Positions 49,778 to 60,201 of a stretch of DNA of 64,000 nucleotides are shown piece after piece (within the stretch, counting starts at the first letter, position 1; each line of letters starts with the position of its first letter). Origin of the DNA: Pseudomonas sp. Marseille-Q3773. Lineage in GTDB: Bacteria > Pseudomonadota > Gammaproteobacteria > Pseudomonadales > Pseudomonadaceae. Where the stretch lies: contig NZ_OU745390.1 of assembly GCF_916618955.1 (NCBI RefSeq), forward strand, positions 372,001 through 436,000. The letters are read 5' to 3'. The notes below the pieces were generated by a model, which searched no databases, had not been told where the DNA came from, and saw nothing but the letters and a program-made list of their open reading frames with translations. Made by a program: the position numbers and the translations under genes.

Positions 49778-50772
49778 TGGCCTTCACCGACCGCTTGCTC
49801 GCGGCCTGGTACGCCGGGCACCCGGCCCTGGCGCTGCTACGTCCGCTGGAGGCGCTGTACCGCTGCGTGGTCACCCGCAAGCGGGCGCGTTTCGTGCGTG
49901 GCGAAAGCACCAGCTACCGAGCCCCGGTACCGGTCATCGTGGTCGGCAACATCACCGTGGGCGGTACCGGCAAGACGCCGATGATCCTCTGGCTGATCGA
50001 GCACTGCCGCCAGCAGGGGCTCAAGGTCGGCGTGGTCAGCCGTGGCTATGGCGCCAAGCCGCCGCAGCTGCCATGGCGCGTGCAGGCCGACCAGCTTGCC
50101 GGGCAGGCCGGCGATGAACCGCTGCTGATCGTGCAGCGCAGCGGCGTGCCGCTGATGATCGACCCCGACCGCGCCCGAGCGGTACAGGCCTTGCTGGCCA
50201 GCGAGCCCCTCGACCTGATCCTGTGTGACGACGGCATGCAGCACTACCGCCTGGCCCGCGACCTCGAACTGGTGCTGATCGACGCCGCCCGTGGCCTGGG
50301 CAATGGCCGCTGCCTGCCGGCGGGGCCGTTGCGCGAGCCGGCCGAGCGCCTGCGTGACGCTGATGCGGTGCTGTTCAACGGTAGCAGCGAAGACCGCGCC
50401 GATGGCTTTGGCTTCTGCCTGCAACCGTCCGCCCTGGTCAACTTGCGCACTGGCGAACGCCGCGGGCTCGACCATTTCCCCGCAGGCCAGCGCCTGCATG
50501 CGGTGGCCGGCATCGGCAACCCGCAACGTTTCTTCAATACCCTGCTGGGGCTAAACTGGCAGCCGGTGCCGCATCCCTTTGCCGACCATGCGCGGTTCAG
50601 TGCCGAAAGCCTCGCCTTCGCCCCGCCGTTGCCACTGGTCATGACCGAGAAGGACGCGGTGAAATGCCGGGCCTTCGCTGCCGACGACTGGTGGTACCTG
50701 GCCGTCGAGGCACAGCCTACGGCGGCTTTCAGCACCTGGTTCGACAATCAGCTGCAACGCTTGCTGCGCTAG
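49777..50772 (+). CDS. lpxK: tetraacyldisaccharide 4'-kinase
   Basis: A 331-residue lipid A kinase that phosphorylates the 4'-position of the tetraacyldisaccharide-1-phosphate, the sixth step of lipid A synthesis, at the inner membrane. Walker A is [14 protein letters not shown] (residues 57-70), Walker B-like [13 protein letters not shown], and the MTEKDAVKC motif is family-typical. It is in a run of start/stop coupled genes with exbD before and ycaR after (50-base gap). Confidence 0.95.
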   Translation: MAFTDRLLAAWYAGHPALALLRPLEALYRCVVTRKRARFVRGESTSYRAPVPVIVVGNITVGGTGKTPMILWLIEHCRQQGLKVGVVSRGYGAKPPQLPWRVQADQLAGQAGDEPLLIVQRSGVPLMIDPDRARAVQALLASEPLDLILCDDGMQHYRLARDLELVLIDAARGLGNGRCLPAGPLREPAERLRDADAVLFNGSSEDRADGFGFCLQPSALVNLRTGERRGLDHFPAGQRLHAVAGIGNPQRFFNTLLGLNWQPVPHPFADHARFSAESLAFAPPLPLVMTEKDAVKCRAFAADDWWYLAVEAQPTAAFSTWFDNQLQRLLR

Positions 50773-50822
50773 CCCTGAGCCCGTTTTCAATTTTCGGCCA
50801 CCTGGCCTAAAGGAAACCTCCA

Positions 50823-51008
50823 ATGGACACCAAACTGCTCGATATCCTGGCCTGCCCGATCACCAAGGGCCCGCTCAAGCTCAGTGCCGACAAGACCGAG
50901 CTGATCAGCAAGGGTGCCGGCCTGGCCTACCCGATCCGCGACGGCATTCCGGTCATGCTGGAAAGCGAGGCACGCACTCTGACCGATGACGAGCGTCTGG
51001 ACAAATGA
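50823..51008 (+). CDS. ycaR: Trm112/YcaR family small protein
   Basis: A 61-residue protein behind AAAGGAAACC. The motif [15 protein letters not shown] is typical of the Trm112-like YcaR family found between lpxK and kdsB; in some members a CxxC pair binds zinc, but only one Cys remains here. Its role in bacteria is unclear. It overlaps kdsB by 4 bases (ATGA). Confidence 0.9.
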   Translation: MDTKLLDILACPITKGPLKLSADKTELISKGAGLAYPIRDGIPVMLESEARTLTDDERLDK

Positions 51009-51769
51009 GCCTGAACTTCACCGTGGTGATTCCTGCCCGCCTGCGCTCCACGCGCCTGCCGGGCAAGCCGTTGCTGCCGATCGCCGGCAAGCCGATGGTC
51101 CAGCATGTGTGGGAACAGGCGCGCAAGAGCAGCGCCGGCCGTGTGGTCATTGCCACTGACGATGCCAGCATCGTCGAGGCCTGCCAGGCCTTTGGCGCAG
51201 AGGTGCTGCTGACCCGTGCCGACCACGAATCGGGTACCGACCGCCTGGCCGAGGTGGCCGCGCGCCTGGGCCTGCCGGCCGATGCCATCGTGGTCAACGT
51301 GCAGGGCGACGAGCCGCTGATCCCGCCGGTAATCATCGATCAGGTGGCAGCCAACCTGGCCGCGCACCCGCAGGCTGGCATCGCTACCCTGGCCGAGCCG
51401 ATCCATGAGCCGGAAACCGTGTTCAACCCCAATGCGGTCAAGGTGGTCAGTGACAAGCATGGCCTGGCCCTGACCTTCAGCCGCGCACCGCTGCCCTGGG
51501 CGCGTGATGCGTTCGCCAGCGACCGTAACCAGCTGCCGGCGAGCGTGCCATACCGCCGCCACATCGGCATGTACGCCTACCGTGTCGGTTTCCTGCAGGA
51601 CTTCGTCAGCTGGGGGCCATGCTGGCTCGAGCAGGCTGAATCACTGGAGCAGCTGCGGGCCCTTTGGCACGGCGTGCGCATTCATGTCGAGGACGCCATC
51701 GAGGCGCCTGCCGTGGGCGTGGATACCCCGGAAGATCTGGAGCGCGTACGGCGCTTGCTGGAGGCCTGA
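51005..51769 (+). CDS. kdsB: CMP-KDO synthetase
   Basis: A 254-residue 3-deoxy-manno-octulosonate cytidylyltransferase, activating KDO for LPS inner-core synthesis. The NTP site is [18 protein letters not shown], with [11 protein letters not shown] and [12 protein letters not shown] as family motifs. It is coupled to the phosphatase gene by TGATG overlap. Confidence 0.95.
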   Translation: MSLNFTVVIPARLRSTRLPGKPLLPIAGKPMVQHVWEQARKSSAGRVVIATDDASIVEACQAFGAEVLLTRADHESGTDRLAEVAARLGLPADAIVVNVQGDEPLIPPVIIDQVAANLAAHPQAGIATLAEPIHEPETVFNPNAVKVVSDKHGLALTFSRAPLPWARDAFASDRNQLPASVPYRRHIGMYAYRVGFLQDFVSWGPCWLEQAESLEQLRALWHGVRIHVEDAIEAPAVGVDTPEDLERVRRLLEA

Positions 51770-52233
51770 TGCGCGTTCTGTTCGTCTGCCTGGGCAACAT
51801 CTGCCGTTCGCCCACGGCCGAAGCCGTGCTGCGCCATCAATTGCAGGCTGCCGGGCTTGCCGACAAGGTGCAGGTGGCTTCCGCCGGCACGGCTGAGTGG
51901 CATGTCGGCAAGGCACCCGACAGCCGTACCTGCAAGGCGGCGCTCGCGCGCGGTTATGACCTGTCGCAGCAGCGCGCCCAGCAAGTCAAGGCAGCGCATT
52001 TTGCCGAGTATGACCTGATCCTGGCCATGGACGAGAGCAACCTCAGCCATCTGCGCGCCCTGCGCCCGCACACGGCAACAGGCGAGCTTGACCTGTTCCT
52101 GCGCCGCTATGGCGCTGCGCTGGATGAAGTGCCTGACCCGTACTATGGCGGCGCCGACGGTTTCGAGCAGGTGCTCGACCTGGTCGAGGCGGCGTGCCAG
52201 GCGCTGGTGCTGGAAATCAAGGGGCGGCTATGA
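51769..52233 (+). CDS. low-molecular-weight protein tyrosine phosphatase
   Basis: A 154-residue phosphatase with the active site C7-LGNIC-R13 near the N-terminus (VCLGNICRSPTAEA) and the acid loop DPYYGG. Such enzymes dephosphorylate tyrosine on proteins or act on tyrosine-phosphorylated envelope proteins (Wzb-like). Located between kdsB and murB and translationally coupled to both. Confidence 0.92.
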   Translation: MRVLFVCLGNICRSPTAEAVLRHQLQAAGLADKVQVASAGTAEWHVGKAPDSRTCKAALARGYDLSQQRAQQVKAAHFAEYDLILAMDESNLSHLRALRPHTATGELDLFLRRYGAALDEVPDPYYGGADGFEQVLDLVEAACQALVLEIKGRL

Positions 52234-53249
52234 CACTGCAGTGGCAGGAGCAGGTATCGCTCAAGCCTTACAACACTTTTGGCATCGACGTGAAGGCGCG
52301 CTATTTCAGCCCGGCACATGACGACCAGGAAGTGCGCCAGGCATTGAGCCAGGCGCAGCAGCACGGCTTGCCGCTGCTGGTGATTGGTGGCGGCAGCAAT
52401 CTGTTGCTGACCAAGGATATCGACGCCTGGGTATTGCACATGGCCAGTCGTGGCCGGCGCGTGCTCAGTGACGATGGCGAACGCATCGTGGTCGAGGCCG
52501 AGGCCGGTGAGCCCTGGCACCCATTCGTGCAATGGACCCTGGCGCAGGGCTATTGCGGGCTGGAGAACCTCAGCCTGATCCCTGGCACGGTTGGCGCCGC
52601 GCCGATGCAGAACGTCGGCGCCTACGGAGTGGAAATCAAGGATGTGTTTGTCGGCCTGACCGCCCTGGACCGCGAGACCGGCGCGCTGCGTGACTTCGGT
52701 CTGGCGGAATGTGCGTTCGGGTATCGTGACAGCCTGTTCAAGCGCAACCCTGGGCGCTGGCTGGTCCTGCGTGTGCGTTTTGCCTTGAGCCGCACCTTGC
52801 ACGCCCGCCTGGACTACGGCCCGGTGCGTCAGCGCCTGGCCGAGCAGGGCGTGGCCGAGCCGACCGCGCAGGCGATCAGCGAGGCGATCTGCAGCATTCG
52901 CCGCGAGAAACTGCCAGACCCGGCAGAGCTGGGCAATGCCGGGAGCTTCTTCAAGAACCCGGTGGTAGCGGCGGCGCAGGTGGAACGTATTCGTGCCCAG
53001 TACCCCGGTGTGGTGGCTTATCCCCAGGCCGACGGGCAGGTCAAGCTGGCAGCCGGCTGGCTGATCGAGCAGGCCGGCTGGAAGGGCTATCGCGAGGGCG
53101 ATGCCGGGGTGCATCGCCTGCAGTCGCTGGTGCTGGTCAACCATGGCCAGGCGAGCGGGGCGCAGATGCATGCGCTGGCGCGGCGGATCCAGGCCGATAT
53201 CCTGGAGCGCTTCGGCGTCGAGCTGGAGATGGAGCCAAACCTCTACTGA
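52230..53249 (+). CDS. murB: UDP-N-acetylenolpyruvoylglucosamine reductase
   Basis: A 339-residue flavoenzyme of peptidoglycan synthesis, reducing UDP-GlcNAc-enolpyruvate with NADPH. ATG 52230 overlaps the phosphatase stop (ATGA). FAD site: VIGGGSNLLL and SLIPGTVGAAPMQNVGAYG. The catalytic Ser is in LGNAGSFFKNPVV, and the C-terminal Glu lies in the ELEMEPNLY tail region. It ends the lpxK-murB run and is followed by a REP pair and terminator. Confidence 0.95.
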   Translation: MTLQWQEQVSLKPYNTFGIDVKARYFSPAHDDQEVRQALSQAQQHGLPLLVIGGGSNLLLTKDIDAWVLHMASRGRRVLSDDGERIVVEAEAGEPWHPFVQWTLAQGYCGLENLSLIPGTVGAAPMQNVGAYGVEIKDVFVGLTALDRETGALRDFGLAECAFGYRDSLFKRNPGRWLVLRVRFALSRTLHARLDYGPVRQRLAEQGVAEPTAQAISEAICSIRREKLPDPAELGNAGSFFKNPVVAAAQVERIRAQYPGVVAYPQADGQVKLAAGWLIEQAGWKGYREGDAGVHRLQSLVLVNHGQASGAQMHALARRIQADILERFGVELEMEPNLY

Positions 53250-53264
53250 TTCAGTGCCTGGGCT

Positions 53265-53370
53265 GGCCCTTTCGCGGCTAAAGCCGCTCCCACAGGGACC
53301 TCACAGGGCCTGAGCGCAGTGGGGCCCCTGTGGGAGCGGTTTTGCCCGCGAAGAGGCCGGTACAGGAAAA
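53265..53370. repeat. REP inverted pair after murB
   Basis: TTCGCGGCTAAAGCCGCTCC (from 53271) and GGAGCGGTTTTGCCCGCGAA (to 53352) are inverted copies with CACAGG and CCTGTG inner flanks and GGCC outer flanks. It is the first-type REP pair, between murB and rne. Confidence 0.8.
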
Positions 53371-53383
53371 ACGCTCAGCCAAG

Positions 53384-53420
53384 AAAAAGCCCCGCCAGTT
53401 CGCACTGGCGGGGCTTTTTC
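53384..53420. terminator. bidirectional terminator between murB and rne
   Basis: AAAAAGCCCCGCCAGT and ACTGGCGGGGCTTTTT form a perfect stem with A/T tracts on both sides. It can end both murB and rne transcripts. Confidence 0.9.
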
Positions 53421-53435
53421 ATTCAGCCTTGGCTA

Positions 53436-56400
53436 TCAACCGTGATGAGGCTTTTGCTCATCGGTGGATTCCAGGGCTGGTTCCTCGGCCTTTGTAGCAG
53501 CTTCCTGTGCGGCTTTGGCAGCCGCCTCGGCCTCACGTTTGCGGCGACGCACTTCACGTGGGTCGTTCGGTGCGCGGCCGTTGGCCAGCATGACAGTGGC
53601 AGGCTCTGCCGCGACAGGGGCTGCGACCGGTGCAGGCTCGACGACCACCGGGGCTGGCTCCGCGGCTGTTACTGCTGGCTGGGCTTCGACAACCGGCGCA
53701 GGCTGCTCGGCAACCGGGGCGGCTTCGACCACGGCCGGAGCCTGTTCGATTTCACCGGCCTCGACGGCAGGCGCTTCGACCGCGGCTTCGGTAACCACAG
53801 GCTCGGCAGCAGGCGCGGTTTCAACCACTGGTTGCGGAGTGACCTCAACCACTGGCTCGGCGCTTGCCTCGACTGCGGCCACAGGCTCGCTGAACGGTTG
53901 CTCGACCACAGGTGCCACTGCAACTTCGTCCGCCTTGGCGGCTGCTTCGGCCTGCTCTGCAGGCCGGGCAGCTTCGCTGTTGTCGGTTTCTGCGGCGGCG
54001 ACTTCAGCGGTAGCCTGCTCGGCCTGCTGGTTGGCCTGGGCTTCGGCTTCGGCGCTGATGTTGCTGCTGGCAACAGCGGCAGTCACGGCCAGACCGGCGG
54101 CCAGCTCGGCACCCAGCTCGGTGGCCTGATGCGCTTGTGGCTGCTCTTCGTGGCCTTCTTCTTCGCTGCCTTCGATCAGCTCGCCATTGACGTTGCGCTG
54201 ACGCTCACGACGGTTGCTGCGACGACGCTGGCCACGGGAGCGGCGGCGTGGGCGCTCGCCATCGGTGCCTTCCTGGTCGTCCTGCAGCAGCTCCTCGTTC
54301 GGCAGTTGCTCTTCGGCCAGCTCGGCAGCCTGCACGGCCGCTTCTTCGGCTGTGCGTGGCTGGCGCTCTTCGCGTGGCGGGCGTGGGGCGCGTTCTTCGC
54401 GTGGCGCACGCTCTTCACGTGGAGCACGGTCTTCACGAGGAGTGCGTTCTTCTCGCGGAGCACGCTCTTCACGCGGAGCACGCTCTTCACGCGGAGCACG
54501 CTCTTCGCGAGGGGTGCGTTCTTCACGTGGGGCACGCTCTTCGCGAGGGGCGCGATCTTCACGCGGAGCACGCTCTTCACGTGGTGCGCGTTCCTCACGC
54601 GGTGCACGCTCTTCGCGGGCTACACGTTCTTCACGCGGCTGGCGCTCCTCGCGCTCGACCGGGGTGGCGTCCAGCGGCTCACGCAGTTCACGTACGCGCT
54701 CTTCGCCACGGTTGCCACGGCGGTCTTCGCGTGGCTGGCGTGAGGCACGTTCTTCACGCGGAGCACGCTCTTCGCGTGGGGCGCGTTCTTCACGTGGCGC
54801 ACGCTCTTCGCGCGGAGCACGTTCCTCACGTGGCTGGCGCTCTTCACGTGGTGCACGCTCGGCACGCTCTTCGCGTGGCTTGCGTTCCTCGTCGCGGCGG
54901 CCGTTGCGGTTGCGGCTCTGCTGGCGGCCGTTGCGGCGTTCCTCGTTGCGCGAGCTGCGCTCGGTAGCCGGTTTCTCGGCTGCTGGTGCGACCGGTGCGG
55001 CGGCAGGTTCTTCCTTGCCGGCGAACAGGCTGACCAGCGATTTCACCAGGCCCTTGAACAGGCTCGGCTCCGGCGCGCTCGGCGCAGGGGTGGCCGGTGC
55101 GGCTGGCTGCGGCTCTTCAACGGCGGTCGGAACCGGCGCATTGGCGCGTGCCGGGGCGGTCTTCACCGCGGCTTCCTGGCGTACCAGGGTGCGGGTCGCG
55201 GTTGGCTGCGGCGCTTCTTCGGCTTCGGCAGCGGCGATTTCGTAGCTGGACTGGTTGCTCAGCACTTCCGGGTTGTCGTCGCGCAGGCGCTGGACTTCGA
55301 AGTGCGGGGTTTCCAGGTGGTCGTTCGGCAGGATGATGATGCGTGCACGGGTGCGCAGTTCGATCTTGGTGATCGAGTTGCGCTTCTCGTTGAGCAGGAA
55401 CGCGGCTACCGGGATCGGCACCTGGGCGCGCACTTCGGCGGTGCGGTCTTTCAGGGCTTCTTCTTCGATCAGGCGCAGGATGGCCAGCGACAGCGACTCG
55501 ACGTCGCGGATGATGCCGGTGCCGGAGCAACGCGGGCAGACGATGCCGCTGCTTTCGCCCAGCGACGGACGCAGGCGCTGGCGGGACATCTCCAGCAGGC
55601 CGAAGCGCGAGATGCGGCCGACCTGGACGCGGGCGCGGTCGGCTTCCAGGCATTCGCGGACGCGTTCTTCCACGGCACGCTGGTTCTTCGCCGGGGTCAT
55701 GTCGATGAAGTCGATGACGATCAGGCCGCCGATGTCACGCAGGCGCAGCTGGCGGGCAATTTCCTCGGCCGCTTCCAGGTTGGTCTGCAGGGCGGTTTCT
55801 TCGATGTCGCTGCCTTTGGTCGCACGCGCCGAGTTGATGTCGATGGACACCAGGGCTTCGGTGGGGTCGATCACGATCGAACCGCCGGATGGCAGGTCGA
55901 CCACGCGCTGGAAGGCAGTCTCGATCTGGCTTTCGATCTGGAAGCGGTTGAACAGCGGCACGCTGTCTTCGTACAACTTGACCTTGCTTGCGTACTGCGG
56001 CATCACCTGGCGGATGAAGGTCAGCGCTTCTTCCTGGGCGTCGATGCTGTCGATCAGCACTTCGCCGATGTCCTGGCGCAGGTAGTCGCGGATGGCGCGG
56101 ATGATGACGTTGCTTTCCTGGTAGATCAGGAACGGCGCGGCGCGGTCCTGGGACGCTTCCTTGATGGCGGTCCACAGCTGCAGCAGGTAATCGAGGTCCC
56201 ACTGCATTTCTTCGCTGCTGCGGCCAAGGCCGGCGGTGCGCACGATCAGGCCCATGTCGCCCGGTACGGTCAGGCCGTTCAGGGCTTCGCGCAGTTCGTT
56301 GCGTTCCTCGCCCTCGATGCGGCGGGAGATGCCACCGGCACGCGGATTGTTGGGCATCAGCACCAGGTAGCGGCCGGCCAGGCTGATGAAGGTGGTGAGG

Positions 56401-56738
56401 GCGGCGCCTTTGTTGCCGCGCTCTTCCTTCTCGACCTGGACGATGACTTCCTGGCCTTCGCTCAGCACTTCCTTGATGTTGACCCGCCCTTCGGGGGCCT
56501 TCTTGAAGTATTCGCGGGAGATTTCTTTCAGCGGCAGGAAGCCGTGACGTTCGGAGCCGAAGTCGACGAAGGCGGCTTCGAGGCTGGGTTCGATGCGGGT
56601 GATCTTGCCTTTGTAGATGTTGGCCTTTTTCTGCTCACGCGCGCCGGACTCGATGTCCAGGTCGTAGAGACGTTGGCCGTCCACCAGGGCTACACGCAAC
56701 TCTTCGGGTTGAGTTGCGTTAATCAGCATTCTTTTCAT
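53436..56738 (-). CDS. rne: ribonuclease E
   Basis: An 1100-residue essential endoribonuclease and degradosome scaffold. ATG 56738 ([20 protein letters not shown]). Residues 1-520 are the catalytic half: S1 domain ([23 protein letters not shown]), 5' sensor, DNase-I-like site with Asp residues in [12 protein letters not shown] and VIDFIDM, and the zinc-link CPRCSGTG. The C-terminal half is disordered: an Arg-rich block (about 600-800) of roughly twenty tandem APREER-type units, then an Ala/Pro/Glu/Val-rich tail, ending EQKPHHG. It is transcribed from a far promoter at 57.48 kb. Confidence 0.95.
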   Translation of the reverse strand: MKRMLINATQPEELRVALVDGQRLYDLDIESGAREQKKANIYKGKITRIEPSLEAAFVDFGSERHGFLPLKEISREYFKKAPEGRVNIKEVLSEGQEVIVQVEKEERGNKGAALTTFISLAGRYLVLMPNNPRAGGISRRIEGEERNELREALNGLTVPGDMGLIVRTAGLGRSSEEMQWDLDYLLQLWTAIKEASQDRAAPFLIYQESNVIIRAIRDYLRQDIGEVLIDSIDAQEEALTFIRQVMPQYASKVKLYEDSVPLFNRFQIESQIETAFQRVVDLPSGGSIVIDPTEALVSIDINSARATKGSDIEETALQTNLEAAEEIARQLRLRDIGGLIVIDFIDMTPAKNQRAVEERVRECLEADRARVQVGRISRFGLLEMSRQRLRPSLGESSGIVCPRCSGTGIIRDVESLSLAILRLIEEEALKDRTAEVRAQVPIPVAAFLLNEKRNSITKIELRTRARIIILPNDHLETPHFEVQRLRDDNPEVLSNQSSYEIAAAEAEEAPQPTATRTLVRQEAAVKTAPARANAPVPTAVEEPQPAAPATPAPSAPEPSLFKGLVKSLVSLFAGKEEPAAAPVAPAAEKPATERSSRNEERRNGRQQSRNRNGRRDEERKPREERAERAPREERQPREERAPREERAPREERAPREERAPREERASRQPREDRRGNRGEERVRELREPLDATPVEREERQPREERVAREERAPREERAPREERAPREDRAPREERAPREERTPREERAPREERAPREERAPREERTPREDRAPREERAPREERAPRPPREERQPRTAEEAAVQAAELAEEQLPNEELLQDDQEGTDGERPRRRSRGQRRRSNRRERQRNVNGELIEGSEEEGHEEQPQAHQATELGAELAAGLAVTAAVASSNISAEAEAQANQQAEQATAEVAAAETDNSEAARPAEQAEAAAKADEVAVAPVVEQPFSEPVAAVEASAEPVVEVTPQPVVETAPAAEPVVTEAAVEAPAVEAGEIEQAPAVVEAAPVAEQPAPVVEAQPAVTAAEPAPVVVEPAPVAAPVAAEPATVMLANGRAPNDPREVRRRKREAEAAAKAAQEAATKAEEPALESTDEQKPHHG
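54360..54880. repeat. tandem 18-base repeats inside rne
   Basis: Degenerate 18-base units encoding APREER (minus strand) are repeated many times. Unit sequences vary at third positions, so the protein repeat is under selection or recent slippage is limited. The region encodes the Arg-rich RNA-binding block. Confidence 0.75.
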
Positions 56739-57477
56739 GTTGTACCGTCGGTTTCCGGGCTGCCGGAAACGGCGTTCGGCACACACGACGTCTCATGGTC
56801 GGTGCCAAGGTGCGCAAAGGGTGGCCGGGCCACCCCCGTGTCGAGCAACGTTCGGCACCAGCCGGTTGCCCAGCCTGCCGTTGTCGCGACGACGCGTCCT
56901 GTTTGCTGCGGTGCCAACAAGGCCCCGGTGGCTTCGAATTGGAATCCGAATCAACCAAGCGGGCCTTGTGCACTCAGTCAGGAGGAGGAATCAACCGTCA
57001 GCCGTGGACGCCCGGAGGCATCTGTTCAGGACCTTATCCGCTCGCCAGCCGTCAGTGGGCTGGTGGCCGGACGCGGTGCTACACGGTCCGAGGGCTGTGC
57101 ATCTCCACCCTGCACGTATCCCTGATAATTCGGGTGCTGCCGCGCGCTGAATCCGCAACGGGTTGCATTTTTCGCCAGCGCAGGTTCTGCGCTGGCGCCA
57201 TTCATGTCCAAGGCAGGTATTTCCGAAGCATTCGCCGGGCGTTGCGTGGAAGCGACGGGCGGGCAGAGGTGCAGCGAAAAGAATCGGGTAAGCAGGTGAA
57301 ACACCGCACTTGTCGTTTTTTTTCGGTCTTCTCTACACGGCGCTGGTGGCGATTCCAGGCAATTCGGTAAACTGGCGAAAACCCCGTAGGACGGCCTCGC
57401 GTCCTGGAGAATTGCGTTGGTCAGGGACCGGCTCGGAGCCTGGTGCCACTGGCCTGCCGCTTTTGGCGGCGTTCGCG
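56739..57477 (-). other. long 5' leader region of rne
   Basis: About 740 bases without a gene, between the rne start and the promoter at 57478-57506. If that promoter is used, the leader is about 730 nt, long enough for the structured regulatory leader known in E. coli rne (about 360 nt). A GCCGCCAAAAGCGGC hairpin would lie at the very 5' end. Confidence 0.5.
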
Positions 57478-57506
57478 ACTATAGCAGCAATGATTAAGTG
57501 CTTCAA
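57478..57506 (-). promoter_or_regulatory. sigma-70 promoter of rne
   Basis: On the minus strand TTGAAG (57501-57506), 17 bases, TATAGT (57478-57483). Predicted transcription start is near 57471. It overlaps the rluC promoter region on the other strand. Confidence 0.6.
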
Positions 57507-57522
57507 TTCCATAAAAAATTGT

Positions 57523-57528
57523 TATGAT
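57523..57528 (+). promoter_or_regulatory. -10 box of rluC adjacent to its start codon
   Basis: TATGAT (57523-57528) ends 6 bases before ATG 57535, so initiation would fall at or inside the start codon. No ribosome site is present. Confidence 0.4.
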
Positions 57529-57534
57529 CCCGCC

Positions 57535-58491
57535 ATGACGACCAATACCCCTCCGACTTCCGGCGTTCAGCTGATCGAAGTCGCGCCGGAACTTGCCGGC
57601 CAACGCATCGACAATTTCCTCATCACGGCCCTCAAGGGCGTGCCCAAGACGCTGGTCTACCGAATCCTGCGCAAGGGTGAAGTGCGGGTCAACAAGGGGC
57701 GGGTCAAGCCGGAGTACAAGATCCAGGCTGGCGACATCGTGCGGGTACCGCCCGTCCGCCTGCCCGAGCGTGACGAGCCGGCGCCGGTGGCCCAGGGGCT
57801 GCTGCAGCGTCTGGAAGCCGCCATCGTCTATGAAGACAAGGCGCTGATCGTGATGAACAAGCCGGCCGGCATCGCCGTGCACGGCGGCAGCGGCCTGAGC
57901 TTTGGCGTGATCGAGGCACTGCGCCAGCTGCGCCCGGATGCCAAGGAGCTGGAACTGGTGCATCGCCTGGACCGCGACACCTCCGGCCTGCTGATGATCG
58001 CCAAGAAACGCAGCATGCTGCGCCACCTGCATGCCGCATTGCGCGGCGACGGTGTCGACAAGCGCTACATGGCGCTGGTGCGCGGCCACTGGCCAACGTC
58101 GAAGAAGCAGGTCAGCGCGCCGTTGCTCAAGAGCAACCTGCGCTCCGGCGAACGCATGGTCGAAGTGAACGATGAGGGCAAGGAGGCGTTGACCCTGTTC
58201 CGCGTGCTGCGCCGCTTTGGCGAGTTCGCCACTATTGTGGAGGCGCGTCCGGTCACCGGCCGCACCCACCAGATTCGCGTGCACACCCTGCATGCCGGGC
58301 ACATGATCGCCGGCGACAGCAAGTACGGCGATGAAGACTTCAGTCGCGAAATTCGCGAGCTGGGTGGCAAGCGCCTGTTCCTGCATGCCTATGCGCTGAC
58401 CGTGCCGCTGCCGGACGGTGGCGAGCTGAAGCTCGAGGCGCCGGTGGATGAGGTGTGGGCCAAAACCGTTGAGCGTCTGAGTGCATCCTGA
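57535..58491 (+). CDS. rluC: 23S rRNA pseudouridine synthase RluC
   Basis: A 318-residue pseudouridine synthase making pseudouridines in 23S rRNA (positions 955, 2504 and 2580 in E. coli). An N-terminal S4 domain ([33 protein letters not shown] region) is followed by the catalytic domain with HRLDRDTSG (catalytic Asp D146), GRTHQIRVH and GDSKYGDE. It is divergent from rne, as in E. coli. There is no Shine-Dalgarno sequence before the ATG. Confidence 0.95.
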   Translation: MTTNTPPTSGVQLIEVAPELAGQRIDNFLITALKGVPKTLVYRILRKGEVRVNKGRVKPEYKIQAGDIVRVPPVRLPERDEPAPVAQGLLQRLEAAIVYEDKALIVMNKPAGIAVHGGSGLSFGVIEALRQLRPDAKELELVHRLDRDTSGLLMIAKKRSMLRHLHAALRGDGVDKRYMALVRGHWPTSKKQVSAPLLKSNLRSGERMVEVNDEGKEALTLFRVLRRFGEFATIVEARPVTGRTHQIRVHTLHAGHMIAGDSKYGDEDFSREIRELGGKRLFLHAYALTVPLPDGGELKLEAPVDEVWAKTVERLSAS

Positions 58492-58494
58492 GCT

Positions 58495-59169
58495 ATGAAA
58501 AAGGGCTATGAGCTACTGATCTTCGATTGGGATGGTACGCTGGCCGACTCCATCGGGCGCATCGTCGAGGCCATGAACGCCGCCGCCGAGCGTGCCGGCG
58601 AGGCGCAAAGCAGCGATGATGCGGTCAAGGGCATCATCGGCCTGGCCCTGGGCGAGGCGATCCACACCCTGTACCCGCACCTGGCGCCTGCGCAAGTCGA
58701 AAGCTTCCGTCAGCACTATGCCGATATCTACATGGCCCTGGACCAGCAGCCCTCGCCGCTGTTCGATGGTGTGGTGGAGTCGCTGGATGCCTTCCGTGCC
58801 GAGGGTTACCGCCTGGCTGTGGCCACCGGCAAGGCACGCCGTGGGCTGGATCGGGTGCTCAAGGCCAATGGGCTGGAGCAGTTCTTCGACATCACCCGCG
58901 CCGCCGACGAGACCCGCGGCAAGCCGCACCCGCGCATGCTCGAGGAAATCCTCGGTCATTGCGCAGTCGAACCGGGGCGCGCGCTGATGGTTGGCGACTC
59001 GGCGTTCGACCTGCAGATGGCCAGCAATGCCGGCATGCATTCGGCGGCCGTGGGCTATGGTGCCATGTCGCTGCAGGCGCTGGCCGAGTTCGGGCCGCAG
59101 GTGTGCCTCGATCACTTTTCCCAGTTACGCGAGTGGCTGGGCGGTTCCGCAATCCCTTTTCCAAGGTAG
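58495..59169 (+). CDS. HAD-IA family hydrolase (phosphoglycolate phosphatase-like)
   Basis: A 224-residue HAD phosphatase. Motif I DWDGTLADS has the nucleophile Asp, motif II is VATGKAR, and motif III/IV are KPHPRML and VGDSAFDLQMA. It starts 3 bases after the rluC stop, so they are cotranscribed. It may salvage phosphoglycolate or nucleotides; the substrate is not certain. The sppA gene follows 6 bases later. Confidence 0.85.
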   Translation: MKKGYELLIFDWDGTLADSIGRIVEAMNAAAERAGEAQSSDDAVKGIIGLALGEAIHTLYPHLAPAQVESFRQHYADIYMALDQQPSPLFDGVVESLDAFRAEGYRLAVATGKARRGLDRVLKANGLEQFFDITRAADETRGKPHPRMLEEILGHCAVEPGRALMVGDSAFDLQMASNAGMHSAAVGYGAMSLQALAEFGPQVCLDHFSQLREWLGGSAIPFPR

Positions 59170-59175
59170 GTAAGC

Positions 59176-60165
59176 ATGGCAGACGAATGGAAAGCCCCTG
59201 AGGCCGAACCCGAGGAGCGCGAAGCGCGCAAAAGCTGGCAGTTGCTGGAAAAGACCCTGCTGGCGAACGTTCAGGAACATCGCCGGTCGCGTCGCTGGGG
59301 GATCTTCTTCAAGCTGCTGACCTTCGTCTATCTGTTCGGCATCCTGGCGTTGTTCACGCCGTTGATGGACATGGACAAGGCCGCGTCGCGCAGTGTCAGC
59401 CACACCGCACTGGTCGAAGTGCGCGGGATGATTGCCGATCAGGAACCCGCCAGCGCCGACAATATCGTCAAGAGCCTGCGCGAGGCGTTCAAGGACAGCA
59501 AGACCAAGGCCGTGGTGATGCGCATCAACAGCCCGGGGGGCAGTCCGGTGCAGGCGGGCTATGTGTATGACGAAATCCGCCGCCTGCGCGCCGAGTACCC
59601 GGCCATCAAGCTGTACGCGGTTATCGCGGACCTGGGGGCTTCCGGCGCCTACTACATCGCCAGTGCGGCGGACGAGATCTACGCCGACAAGGCCAGCCTG
59701 GTGGGATCCATCGGCGTGACGGCGGCGGGCTACGGATTTGTCGGTACCATGGAGAAGCTGGGTGTCGAGCGGCGTGCCTATACCTCAGGCGAGCACAAGG
59801 CCTTCCTCGACCCGTTTTCGCCGGAAAAACCCGAGGAGACCCGGTTCTGGCAGGGGGTACTGGACACCACCCACAAGCAATTCATCGCCATGGTCAAGCA
59901 GGGGCGTGGCGAACGCCTGAAGGACAAGGAGCACCCGGAGCTGTTCAGCGGCCTGGTCTGGTCGGGTGAGCAGGCCAAGGAGCTGGGGCTGGTCGATGGG
60001 CTCGGCAGTGCCAGCTACGTGGCGCGCGAGATCGTCGGCGAGAAAGAGCTGGTGGATTTCACCGTGCAGGAATCGCCGCTTGACCGCTTCTCCAAGCGCG
60101 TAGGGGCCAGCGTGGCCGAGCACCTGGCGATGTGGATGGGGTTCCAGGGGCCGCAGTTGCGCTGA
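59176..60165 (+). CDS. sppA: S49 family signal peptide peptidase SppA
   Basis: A 329-residue inner-membrane serine protease of the short SppA type. One transmembrane helix (about residues 42-62) is followed by the crotonase-like catalytic domain with the nucleophile Ser in LGASGAYYIASAADEI, VMRINSPGGSP, and the Lys in motif SGEHKAF. It degrades cleaved signal peptides. It ends the rluC-HAD-sppA run and is followed by the GGGGCCGC hairpin. Confidence 0.92.
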   Translation: MADEWKAPEAEPEEREARKSWQLLEKTLLANVQEHRRSRRWGIFFKLLTFVYLFGILALFTPLMDMDKAASRSVSHTALVEVRGMIADQEPASADNIVKSLREAFKDSKTKAVVMRINSPGGSPVQAGYVYDEIRRLRAEYPAIKLYAVIADLGASGAYYIASAADEIYADKASLVGSIGVTAAGYGFVGTMEKLGVERRAYTSGEHKAFLDPFSPEKPEETRFWQGVLDTTHKQFIAMVKQGRGERLKDKEHPELFSGLVWSGEQAKELGLVDGLGSASYVAREIVGEKELVDFTVQESPLDRFSKRVGASVAEHLAMWMGFQGPQLR

Positions 60166-60176
60166 ACGAGATTGCC

Positions 60177-60195
60177 GGGGCCGCAACGCGGCCCC
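60177..60195. terminator. GGGGCCGC-AAC-GCGGCCCC hairpin
   Basis: The same 19 bases as at 8715-8733, 12 bases after the sppA stop and just before the convergent maf stop. Confidence 0.55.
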
Positions 60196-60201
60196 AAAGC
60201 C

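Noticed and set aside
54214..55245. Plus-strand frame coding repeated Ser-Ser-Arg-Gly-Ala-Arg
   Set aside because: It is the complement of the rne APREER repeat, not an independent protein.
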